DNA of 64,000 nt from Planctomycetaceae bacterium. Its GTDB lineage: Bacteria; Planctomycetota; Phycisphaerae; SM23-33. The notes below the pieces were generated by a model. It made no database searches. It was not told the origin of the DNA and worked only from the letters and a program-made list of their open reading frames with translations. This document shows, piece by piece, positions 33,655 through 40,499 of the stretch (the first letter of the stretch is position 1; every line of letters starts with the position of its first letter). The DNA lies in contig JBDKTA010000008.1 in the NCBI GenBank assembly GCA_039680605.1, forward strand, positions 97,545 through 161,544. The letters run 5' to 3'. Position numbers and translations under genes: made by a program.

Positions 33655-34650
33655 CTATGTCGGCTGGTAATACCGATCCAGCACTGCGTTCCAGTCTGTG
33701 GTGCTTTTGACCGCGACGAACGCCACTCGCAGTTCGCGGGCGTGTGGGTGGTTCCGGGCGTACTTGATGCCGAACTTGCGCATGATCTTGGGCCCCCGCA
33801 CCGCCCCGTGCAGGTCGCACGCCAGGGCGTGGTGCTCTTCCATGATAGTCCGCTGCTCGGCCAGGCTGGGGCGATAAGGCTCGCGACCGGCTGCCAGGTC
33901 GGCGAACTGGCGGAAGAACCAGGGGTTGCCCAGAGCCCCGCGCGCCGCGGCGACGGCGTCGACGCCGGTCTGCTCGATCATCCGCAGAGCCGCGGCGGGG
34001 CTGGTCGCGTCCCCCGAGCCGATCACCACGCGGTCGGGGAAGGCGGCTTTGACCTGCGCGAGAAACTCCCAGTCGGCAGCGCCGCTGTAGAGCGCCTCGA
34101 CGCTGCGGGCGTGTACGCAGATAGCCGCCACGCCCAGATCGAACGCGCCGCGGGCGATCTGCCAGAACGCCTCGCGGTCGCTGGCGTCGCGGGAGTAGCT
34201 CGACCGCAGCTTGAGCGTCAGCGGCTGAGGCGCCGCCCCCTTGACGCGGCGGATGATCTCGAGCACCTGCTCGGGGCGTTTCATCAGGAACCCGCCGCGC
34301 TTGCGGCGGATGGCCTTGCGGACCGGGCAGGCGAAGTTCAGGTCGATCACCTGGTACTCCTCCGGGGCGAGGCTGGCCGCGGCTTCGGCCATCACCTCCG
34401 GGTCGCTGCCCAGGAGCTGTCCAGCCAGCGGTTCGTCGTCGGGGGCGGTAGCGGCCAGGCGGTGTCGCAGCTTTCGCCCGGCCAGCAGGCTGCTGTCGAG
34501 CATGACCTCGGTGGCGCAGAAGGGCGAGCCGAGTTTGCGGCAGATGCGGCGGTACGCCAGGTCGGTGTATCCCGCCAGCGCCGCCAGCACGACCGGCAGT
34601 TCGATCCGAACCGGACCGATCGACACAGGGTTGAACGTTGCAAGAGGCAT
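33655..34650 (-). CDS. dus: tRNA-dihydrouridine synthase
   Basis: A 331-residue FMN enzyme that reduces uridines in the tRNA D-loop. It has the TIM-barrel signatures ALAGYTDLAYRRI, the catalytic C108 in DLNFACPVRKA, TLKLRSSYS and CVHARSVEALYSG, and the phosphate-binding VIGSGDATSPAAALRM and AAARGALGNPWFF. It is nearest to the DusB-type subfamily. It starts MPLATFNPVS at 34650. Confidence 0.93.
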   Translation of the reverse strand: MPLATFNPVSIGPVRIELPVVLAALAGYTDLAYRRICRKLGSPFCATEVMLDSSLLAGRKLRHRLAATAPDDEPLAGQLLGSDPEVMAEAAASLAPEEYQVIDLNFACPVRKAIRRKRGGFLMKRPEQVLEIIRRVKGAAPQPLTLKLRSSYSRDASDREAFWQIARGAFDLGVAAICVHARSVEALYSGAADWEFLAQVKAAFPDRVVIGSGDATSPAAALRMIEQTGVDAVAAARGALGNPWFFRQFADLAAGREPYRPSLAEQRTIMEEHHALACDLHGAVRGPKIMRKFGIKYARNHPHARELRVAFVAVKSTTDWNAVLDRYYQPT

Positions 34651-34677
34651 TCAATGAGTATAGACGATTGGTTTGCA

Positions 34678-34697
34678 GGGTGCCATGGCGGTCGTTT
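34678..34697. repeat. Solo arm of the 16031-type repeat
   Basis: GGGTGCCATGGCGGTCGTTT is the same sequence as the outer arm of the repeat at 16031-16116. It sits between divergent dus and the vWA gene without a partner arm. Confidence 0.6.
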
Positions 34698-34719
34698 GGC
34701 ATGATTGGCGCAGGCACGT

Positions 34720-34747
34720 TTGCATTGTCGTCTGATTGAGGTATGAT
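34720..34747 (+). promoter_or_regulatory. Promoter of the vWA gene
   Basis: TTGCAT (34720-34725), 16-nt spacer, TATGAT (34742-34747), 35 bp before the ATG at 34783. Confidence 0.5.
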
Positions 34748-34782
34748 AATAGGTCAGAACCAATAGCAGCGGAAATCTGTTC

Positions 34783-35763
34783 ATGAAAATACGTTGCACG
34801 GAATGCAAGAAACGAATTGCCATCGACGAGGCCTTCGCCGGTGGCATCTGCCGATGCCCGTACTGCCGGGCCCTGGTGCCGGTGCCGGGAATGGTCGACA
34901 CGACCAAGACGGTCGCCCGCCCGGCGGCGCCCGGCGCCCGGCCGGGAGCCCCAGGCTCGCGTCCGGCGGCGCCGGGGACCGGGGCGGCTGTGGCAGGCAG
35001 GAAGCCCGTGGCGGCGACAGCGGCGGGGGCTGTCGACGCGAGCGAGGTTCCCGAGGCCCAGCGCGTGTTGCTGCAGGGCGTCACCGCCATGGTCATGCTT
35101 GGCGCGCTGGTGGTGCTGCTGGGCTTTGGCGTCTGGATCGTCGTATCCATCGTCAACCCGCCGCCTCCGCCGCCGCCGCCGGGCGCCACTCCCGACAACT
35201 TGAACCCCTTCTTGCCCAAGAGCGCCCCCGCCGTGGCCGACGACGTGGCCATCAAGGCGCCGGTGGTCTACATCGTCGATGGCGCGGGCAGCATGTCGCT
35301 GGACTCGGCGCTGGTCTTTGCGTGCGACATGACTCGGGTCTCGATGCAGTCTCTCGACGGCGGGCAGTTCTCGATCGTAGCCTGTCAGGCCAAAGAAGAT
35401 CTGGTCTTGCCCAATTCGCCGGTAAAGGCCGATAAGGCCGGCCTGGCCGCAGCGGGGATGTTCCTGGTCAGCATCGAGCCTAACGGCATGACCGACCTGG
35501 GAAGAGCGATGCAGAAGGCACTTTTCTTCAAGCCTCAGACCGTCGTCGTGCTGACGCGAAAAGGAAGCGAAACTCTCCAGCCCCTGACCGATACGATAAA
35601 GGCAGCGAAAGTCCGCATCGTGATCATCAGCATCTGCGCCACCGACTTCGAGGCCAAGAGCATGACGGAGTTTGCCAAGAGCGTCGCCGGCGTGTGCCGT
35701 GTCTTCGATCGCAGCACGTTATGGTCGCAGTTCGCCGAAGCGCGGGACAAGATGCAGAAGTGA
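34783..35763 (+). CDS. Zinc-ribbon, membrane-anchored vWA-domain protein
   Basis: A 326-residue protein. A zinc ribbon opens it (C5-x2-C8, then C23, C25, C28). An Ala/Pro/Gly-rich linker follows, then one membrane helix near residues 100-125, a Pro-rich stretch (PPPPPPPPG), and a vWA domain from about residue 160. Its metal-site motif reads D-G-A-G-S instead of D-x-S-x-S, so metal binding may be weakened; the T of GMTDLG is kept. The topology puts the ribbon inside and vWA outside. It may be a surface or assembly factor; no partner is evident. Confidence 0.7.
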   Translation: MKIRCTECKKRIAIDEAFAGGICRCPYCRALVPVPGMVDTTKTVARPAAPGARPGAPGSRPAAPGTGAAVAGRKPVAATAAGAVDASEVPEAQRVLLQGVTAMVMLGALVVLLGFGVWIVVSIVNPPPPPPPPGATPDNLNPFLPKSAPAVADDVAIKAPVVYIVDGAGSMSLDSALVFACDMTRVSMQSLDGGQFSIVACQAKEDLVLPNSPVKADKAGLAAAGMFLVSIEPNGMTDLGRAMQKALFFKPQTVVVLTRKGSETLQPLTDTIKAAKVRIVIISICATDFEAKSMTEFAKSVAGVCRVFDRSTLWSQFAEARDKMQK

Positions 35764-35770
35764 TCGCCGT

Positions 35771-35824
35771 CGTGGCATGGGCATCTCGCCCATGCTCCCT
35801 ATAATCACGGGAGAGACGGCCACG
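35771..35824. repeat. Nested palindrome after the vWA gene
   Basis: Inner stem GCATGGGC / GCCCATGC (35775-35795) with an ATCTC loop; CGTGGC (35771-35776) and GCCACG (35819-35824) can pair outside it. The GGCATGGGC arm also occurs at the 5' end of the rejected frame near 5990. The remaining 100 bp before 35930 show nothing else. Confidence 0.6.
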
Positions 35825-35929
35825 CCACGCGAATTTCAACCGTTGCCTCTTGATCCTCGCGTCGCCAGAGGCTATGAAGAACCCCTTCGAAGGACTCCCC
35901 GGCCGCGGCCGGTACTAAAAAGGTGAGCC

Positions 35930-36712
35930 ATGATCATCATCGGCGAGAAGATCAACGCGACGCGTAAAGCCATTGCGGCCGCCCTGGCCGCCAAGGACGA
36001 GAAGGCGATCATCGCCACCGCGCAGGAACAGGCGGCGGCGGGGGCCGACTACATCGACATCAACGGCGGCGACCCGCGCCCCGGCGCCGAAGCGGCGAAC
36101 ATGGCCTGGCTGGCCGACCTGGTGCAGGCCAATTGCGACCTGCCCCTGGCGATCGACTCGGCCGACCCGTCGGCGGTGAAGGTTGGCCTGGACAAGGCCA
36201 AGAAGAAGCCGATCCTCAACAGCATCTCGCTCGAGCAGCACCGCCTGGACGGGCTGCTGTCGCTGGCCGGCTCGTATGACTGCATGATCGTGGCGCTGCT
36301 GATGAGCGACGCGGGCACGCCCTGCGGCATCGACGACCGTCTCAAGAGCGCACAGGCGCTGATCGAGAAACTCACCGGCGTGGGCAAGAAAGTCGACGAG
36401 ATCATCATCGACCCGTGCTTCCTGCCCGTCTCGGCCGACCAGACCGCCGGACGCATGGTGATCTCGGCGATCGAGGCGATCCACAAGGAATGGCCGACGG
36501 TTCACATCGGCGGCGGCTGCTCGAACATCAGCTTCGGTCTGCCCAAACGCAAGTTCGTGAACTTCGCCCTGCTCAGCCAGGCGATCTATCACGGCATGGA
36601 TGCCGGCCTCATCGACCCGTGCATCGAGGGCATCATGCCGGCGATCTACGCCGCCGAAGCCGTCGCCGGCCGCGATGAATACTGCATGAACTACGTCATG
36701 AAACTGAAGTAG
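35930..36712 (+). CDS. Methyltetrahydrofolate:corrinoid/pterin-binding methyltransferase
   Basis: A 260-residue pterin-binding (MeTr) domain protein, the length of the stand-alone AcsE/MtrH-like family. It starts MIIIGEKINATRKAI and has the expected DINGGD turn (family D-x-N-x-G), LAIDSADP, and SNISFGLP, the pterin-contacting Asn block shared with MetH and AcsE. It transfers a methyl group between methyl-tetrahydrofolate and a corrinoid protein. No corrinoid protein or acetyl-CoA synthase lies nearby, so the partner is unknown. Confidence 0.85.
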   Translation: MIIIGEKINATRKAIAAALAAKDEKAIIATAQEQAAAGADYIDINGGDPRPGAEAANMAWLADLVQANCDLPLAIDSADPSAVKVGLDKAKKKPILNSISLEQHRLDGLLSLAGSYDCMIVALLMSDAGTPCGIDDRLKSAQALIEKLTGVGKKVDEIIIDPCFLPVSADQTAGRMVISAIEAIHKEWPTVHIGGGCSNISFGLPKRKFVNFALLSQAIYHGMDAGLIDPCIEGIMPAIYAAEAVAGRDEYCMNYVMKLK

Positions 36713-36731
36713 GCCTGTTGCCGATTGATTA

Positions 36732-36815
36732 AGCCGCTGAGGTCGCTGAGGACGCTGAGGTCGGAAAGAGATAAAACAACTTCTTTCCTCAGCGTCCTCA
36801 GCGACCTCAGCGGCT
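36732..36815. repeat. 9-nt-period inverted repeat, GCTGAGG type, copy 2
   Basis: Perfect 29-bp arms (36732-36760 and 36787-36815), built of units like CGCTGAGGT, around a 26-nt loop that contains AGATAAAACAAC, as in copy 1 at 32031-32109. It lies downstream of the methyltransferase gene. Confidence 0.93.
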
Positions 36816-36901
36816 GATTTCATCCCCGTTCAAGTTCTTGACCCTCGTGTCCGTTGTGCAGCCTTGCTAATCGACGCCCAGCGCGGTATGGTGCCCCCGT
36901 T

Positions 36902-37630
36902 ATGGCGCTGACCAAGAACCGCATCCTGAAGAATCTCCAGCAGATCCGCGAGAACATCGCCGACGCCTGCCGCACGGCGCGCCGAAGCGAGAAGGAAGTC
37001 TCCATCATCGCGGTGACCAAGAGCGCCGAACTTGACGGCATCAAGGCCCTGCTCGAAGCCGGCGTGACGGATCTGGCCGAAAGCCGGGCGCAAATTCTCG
37101 CCGAACGCGCCGAGGCTATCGACGCCTGGCTGGCCCGACGCCGCAGCAGCGAACCGCTGACGCCGCGATGGCACATGGTCGGCACGCTGCAGCGGAACAA
37201 GGTCCGAAAGGTCCTTCCCTTCGTGCAGGTCGTCCACTCGGTCGACTCGCTGCGACTGGCCGAAGAAATTAATGCCCGCGCCGAAAAGGACGAAAAGACC
37301 GTCGATATCCTCCTGCAGGTCAACTGCACCGAGGAACCGCAGAAATCCGGCTGCGCCGTCGGCGCCGCCCTGCACATGGCGGAACTGGCCGTCACGCTCA
37401 AGTCGCTGCGACTGGTGGGGCTGATGACCATCGGCCCGACCGAGGGAGGTCCCGCCGGCGCTCGGGCGGCCTTCGTGCGCCTGCGCGAACTCTTCGAAGA
37501 AATCCGCAGCCAGAAGATCGGCGGACCGGCCTTCAAGCATCTCTCGATGGGCATGAGCGACGATTATCCCCTCGCCATCGCCGAAGGCGCCACGATGCTC
37601 CGCATCGGCCGGGCGCTGTTCGCGCAGTAA
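36902..37630 (+). CDS. yggS: YggS/PLPBP-type pyridoxal phosphate homeostasis protein
   Basis: A 242-residue alanine-racemase-fold protein that binds PLP and helps keep its level. The start is at ATG 36902 (MALTKNRILK). Signatures are VTKSAELDGIKALLEAGV with the PLP-binding Lys, WHMVGTLQRNKVRK, LMTIGPTEGG, and LSMGMSDDYPLAIAEGATMLRIGRALF. Length is normal. It converges with the DJ-1-like gene across an AT-rich inverted repeat. Confidence 0.92.
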   Translation: MALTKNRILKNLQQIRENIADACRTARRSEKEVSIIAVTKSAELDGIKALLEAGVTDLAESRAQILAERAEAIDAWLARRRSSEPLTPRWHMVGTLQRNKVRKVLPFVQVVHSVDSLRLAEEINARAEKDEKTVDILLQVNCTEEPQKSGCAVGAALHMAELAVTLKSLRLVGLMTIGPTEGGPAGARAAFVRLRELFEEIRSQKIGGPAFKHLSMGMSDDYPLAIAEGATMLRIGRALFAQ

Positions 37631-37632
37631 GG

Positions 37633-37736
37633 ATTTCCAATTTCCAATTTGGAATTTCCAATTTATAACAAAACGCTCAACTGCCTCTGTGCGCCGACGT
37701 TGTTCAATTGGAAATTGTAAATCGGAAATTGGAAAT
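37633..37736. repeat. AT-rich inverted repeat of GGAAATT units
   Basis: Arms of about 32 nt (37633-37664 and 37705-37736), made of short units such as TTTCCAA and their complement TTGGAAA. It fills the gap between convergent yggS and the DJ-1 gene. A second copy is at 38928-39019. The pattern parallels the GCTGAGG and CGCAGAG families in layout but is AT-rich. Confidence 0.8.
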
Positions 37737-37738
37737 GG

Positions 37739-38260
37739 TCACAAGGTCAGCGCCTCGATGATGGCCCGGCAGAACGCCGGCAGGTCGTCGGGCTTGCGGG
37801 CCGTGATGAGCTTTCCGTCGACGACGCATTGTTCGTCGACCCAGCGGGCGCCGGCGTTGATCATGTCGAAGCGGATCGCCATGAAGCTCGTGGCCTGCTT
37901 GTCGCGCAGCGCGTCGGTGCAGCAGAGCATCCACCCGCCGTGGCAGATCGCCGCCAGCACGATGTCGGCCGCCACGCACTGCTGAATGAAGCGGACCATG
38001 CCTTCGTCGCGGCGCATGAAGTCTGGCGCCCATCCGCCGGGGACCACCACGGCGTCAAAGTCTCTGCCGCTGACCTGGGCGGCCGCCACGCGCGACGTAC
38101 ACGGATAGCCCAGCTTGGAGGGGTACGTGGCGTTTGCCTCGGGGGCGACGAACAGGACCTGGGCGCCTTCCTCGATAAAACGGTAGTACGGGTACCAGAC
38201 CTCGATTTCCTGGTAGCCCTGGTCGATCATGATGGCGATGCGCTTGCCTTGAAGTTTCAT
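37739..38260 (-). CDS. DJ-1/PfpI family protein
   Basis: A 173-residue DJ-1/PfpI protein. The start is set at ATG 38260 (MKLQGKRIAIMID) because AGGAG lies 7 nt upstream. The nucleophile elbow AAICHGGW gives C106 and H107, and the acidic partner is in GYQEIEVW. Members are proteases, glyoxalases or deglycase-like stress proteins; which is not determined. It converges with yggS. Confidence 0.88.
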   Translation of the reverse strand: MKLQGKRIAIMIDQGYQEIEVWYPYYRFIEEGAQVLFVAPEANATYPSKLGYPCTSRVAAAQVSGRDFDAVVVPGGWAPDFMRRDEGMVRFIQQCVAADIVLAAICHGGWMLCCTDALRDKQATSFMAIRFDMINAGARWVDEQCVVDGKLITARKPDDLPAFCRAIIEALTL

Positions 38261-38329
38261 GGGACGCTCCTTCATTCGCTATCCGTATAGTAAAGGGACA
38301 AACGACTCGCTTCAACTGTGCATAGGCTA

Positions 38330-38358
38330 TTGTCACAGGCGATATTTTCCGATACAGT
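38330..38358 (+). promoter_or_regulatory. Promoter of tRNA-Ala
   Basis: TTGTCA (38330-38335), 17-nt spacer, TACAGT (38353-38358), 11 bp before the tRNA 5' end. Confidence 0.6.
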
Positions 38359-38369
38359 AGAGACGTTCC

Positions 38370-38442
38370 GGGGCCGTAGCTCAGTTGGAAGAGCGGCTGG
38401 TTCGCAATCAGCAGGTCAGGGGTTCGAGCCCCCTCGGCTCCA
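38370..38442 (+). tRNA. tRNA-Ala (CGC)
   Basis: A 73-nt cloverleaf. The acceptor stem GGGGCCG / CGGCTCC contains the G3:U70 pair that identifies alanine tRNAs. The anticodon loop is TTCGCAA with anticodon CGC, reading GCG. The T-arm is AGGGG-TTCGAGC-CCCCT and the discriminator is A. The 3' CCA is not encoded. Confidence 0.95.
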
Positions 38443-38448
38443 CTATCG

Positions 38449-38474
38449 CTCCTGCCTTCGGGCAGGAGTTTTTT
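38449..38474 (+). terminator. Intrinsic terminator of tRNA-Ala
   Basis: Stem CTCCTGCC / GGCAGGAG with a TTCG tetraloop, followed directly by six T. This is the clearest rho-independent terminator in the window. Confidence 0.92.
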
Positions 38475-38622
38475 CATGGTCATGTGGCAATAGCGGGGGA
38501 GGCTTGCAGGCCTCGACGAGGCCTCATCGCCAATTCATCAATATTGCCCGCCGGTGCGGCACGCGGTCTGCCGAATGCGCCGGATTCGCCCAGGCATTGC
38601 TCCAAGCGGCAAAAACTTGAGT

Positions 38623-38654
38623 TTGACTTCGGTCCGGACCGATGTTAGTATGAT
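38623..38654 (+). promoter_or_regulatory. Promoter with an embedded 14-bp palindrome
   Basis: TTGACT (38623-38628) and a -10-like TTAGTA/TATGAT (38645-38654) flank TCGGTCCGGACCGA (38629-38642), a perfect palindrome in the spacer. It lies 14 bp ahead of the small-protein start and heads the polymerase cassette. By position it is a repressor operator, plausibly for an SOS-type regulator, though it does not match the E. coli or B. subtilis LexA boxes. Confidence 0.55.
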
Positions 38655-38667
38655 GTTAGGGTGGATT

Positions 38668-38916
38668 ATGAACATCGAAAAAATCCAGGAACCGATCCGC
38701 GTGGTCGCGGAGTTCTCCGGCGGACAGGCCAGCCCCGTGCGGTTTGTCTGGGGCCGGCGGACGTATGAAATCAAGGCCGTCAACGCCCGCTGGAGCGACC
38801 GAACCAGCGAAGGCTACACCCTGCACTATAGCGTGCAGGTCGGCCAGGAGACGTATTTCATCCACTTTGCCAGCAGCGAAATGCAGTGGTGGCTGGACCA
38901 GGTGGCGGTGGAGTGA
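38668..38916 (+). CDS. Small protein of the translesion polymerase cassette
   Basis: An 82-residue protein starting MNIEKIQEPIRVVAEF at 38668. It is beta-rich with many aromatics (PVRFVWGRRTYEIKAVNARW, YFIHFASSEMQWWLDQV) and looks like a compact single domain, similar in style to DUF6504-type proteins that accompany Y-family polymerases. The family name is tentative. It lies just upstream of the polymerase gene and shares its promoter, so an accessory role in translesion synthesis is likely from context. Confidence 0.6.
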   Translation: MNIEKIQEPIRVVAEFSGGQASPVRFVWGRRTYEIKAVNARWSDRTSEGYTLHYSVQVGQETYFIHFASSEMQWWLDQVAVE

Positions 38917-38927
38917 GTGTCGATTTC

Positions 38928-39019
38928 GAATTTCCAATTTGGAATTTCCAATTGAACAACGGGCCGGCGCTGTAGCGGTTCAATCGGCATGCAAATTGGA
39001 AATTGAAAATTGGAAATTG
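38928..39019. repeat. AT-rich inverted repeat abutting the polymerase start
   Basis: Arms 38928-38957 and 38992-39019 of GGAAATT/TTTCCAA units, the same kind as 37633-37736. The 3' arm ends 3 bp before the polymerase ATG, and its last GGAAA lies where a ribosome-binding site would be. Confidence 0.75.
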
Positions 39020-39022
39020 TAA

Positions 39023-40237
39023 ATGCTTCACAGTGAAGACAGCCTGATCGTCCACGTCGACATGGACGCGTTTTTCGCCTCCGTCGAGCAGTTGCTGATT
39101 CCCGTCCTGCGCGGGCGGCCGGTGATTGTCGGCAGCGGGTGCATCGCCTCGTGCTCGTACGAGGCGCGGGCGCGGGGGCTGCACGCGGGGATGGGCCTGT
39201 CCGAGGCCAAGCGGCTTTGCCCCCAGGCCGTCATCCTCAAGGGCGACTACCAGATCTACCGCTGCCTGGCCGACCAGGTCTGGGACGTCTGCCGCCGCTA
39301 CACGTGCGGGCTCGAGACGTTCCTCGACGAAGCCTACGGCGACGCCGGCGGGCTCGGGCGGCTCTACGGCCGTCCCGACGAGCTCGGCCGCCGGTTGCAG
39401 CAGGAGGTGCATGAGCAGGTACACCTGCCGGTGTCGGTGGGGCTGGGCGAGAATCGCATGCTGGCCAAGCTGGCCTCGCACGCGGCCAAACCGCGCGGGG
39501 TGGTCTGGGTGGCCCCGGGCGAGGTGCAGGAGTTTTTGCGGAACCTGCCCGTGCGCAAGCTGCTGGGCGTGGGTCCCACGACGGGCGCCCGCCTGGCCGA
39601 CATGAACATCCAGACGGTCGGGCAGCTCCAGGGGCTCTCGCGCGAGTTCCTGCGGGCGATGCTCGGTCAGCGCGGCGAGGTGCTTTACGAGCGCGCCCGC
39701 GGCCGCGATGCGCAGGCGCTTCAGCCGCAGGCGCGCCCGCGCAGCATCTCGCGCGAGACGACATTCCACAGCCCCACGTGCAATCGCGACCAGATCGCCG
39801 GGATGCTCTTCTACCTGACCGAACGGGCGATCCGCACCGCCCGCGGCGCGGGGCTGGCGGCCGGGGCCGTCGAGGTCTCCATCCGCTATGACGACTGGAG
39901 GGGCGACCGCCGCCAGCAGGTGCTGGCCGAGCCTTCGGCAGACGATGACGTTCTTTTCAACACCGTCAAGGGCCTGCTGGCGACCCTGTACAGCCGCCGC
40001 GTGTCGCTGCGGCACGTGAGAGTGGTGCTTTCGAAGTTTTCCCGCATTGATGAGGCGGGCAAACTGTTCGAGTCGTCGCAGGAGGCCCGCCGCCGCCAGC
40101 TCCATCAGACCATCGACGCCATCCGCGACCGCTACGGCCACGCTGCCGTCGTCAGCGGCAAGAGCATCGAGCTGCTGGGCAAGCTCGATCAGAACGACTA
40201 CGGCTTCGTGCTGCGGACGCCGAGTCTGACGAAATGA
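39023..40237 (+). CDS. dinB: Y-family DNA polymerase (Pol IV / ImuB-like)
   Basis: A 404-residue Y-family polymerase for lesion bypass. Catalytic carboxylates are present: D13 in VDMDAFFASVE and D102-E103 in FLDEAYGD, so it is catalytically competent, unlike classical ImuB. The thumb helix-hairpin-helix (LLGVGPTTGARLADMNIQTVGQL) and little finger (RSISRETTFHSP onward) follow. The C-terminus lacks an obvious beta-clamp pentapeptide. It is placed between the small protein and DnaE2, as in damage-induced mutagenesis cassettes. Confidence 0.9.
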   Translation: MLHSEDSLIVHVDMDAFFASVEQLLIPVLRGRPVIVGSGCIASCSYEARARGLHAGMGLSEAKRLCPQAVILKGDYQIYRCLADQVWDVCRRYTCGLETFLDEAYGDAGGLGRLYGRPDELGRRLQQEVHEQVHLPVSVGLGENRMLAKLASHAAKPRGVVWVAPGEVQEFLRNLPVRKLLGVGPTTGARLADMNIQTVGQLQGLSREFLRAMLGQRGEVLYERARGRDAQALQPQARPRSISRETTFHSPTCNRDQIAGMLFYLTERAIRTARGAGLAAGAVEVSIRYDDWRGDRRQQVLAEPSADDDVLFNTVKGLLATLYSRRVSLRHVRVVLSKFSRIDEAGKLFESSQEARRRQLHQTIDAIRDRYGHAAVVSGKSIELLGKLDQNDYGFVLRTPSLTK

Positions 40238-40243
40238 AACAGC

Positions 40244-40480
40244 GGTGAGAGGTTAGAGGTGAGAGGTGAGAGAACAACAGAATAAGAGCCCCGAAGGGGC
40301 GTTCAGAATTTAGCCGGGGGCGTGAGCCCCCGGAACAAGGTCCAATTTACTCCAAGCCCCGCAGGGGCGGCAGGTTTCGGATGGAACCATGAAACCTGCC
40401 GCCTCTGCGAGGCGGGTGCAAAAAGCAACGCTTTCCGGAGGCTCACGCCTCCGGCTAAATCCTGGAGCCTCTTCGAGGCT
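40244..40480. repeat. Mosaic of short palindromes between the two polymerase genes
   Basis: A tandem GTGAGAG stretch (40244-40273) is followed by hairpins GCCCC-GAA-GGGGC, CCGGGGGC-GTGA-GCCCCCGG, GCCCC-GCA-GGGGC, GGCAGGTTTC with GAAACCTGCC, CCGGAGGC-TCAC-GCCTCCGG and GAGCCTC-TTC-GAGGCTC. The first types recur in frame inside dnaE2 at 40824-40909. There is no gene in this 260-bp gap. Confidence 0.8.
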
Positions 40481-40499
40481 CATTCGCGTCGGGCGACTT

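Noticed and set aside
38629..38642. Palindrome considered as a classical LexA box
   Set aside because: It fits neither CTGT-N8-ACAG nor GAAC-N4-GTTC. It is retained only as an operator of unknown regulator.
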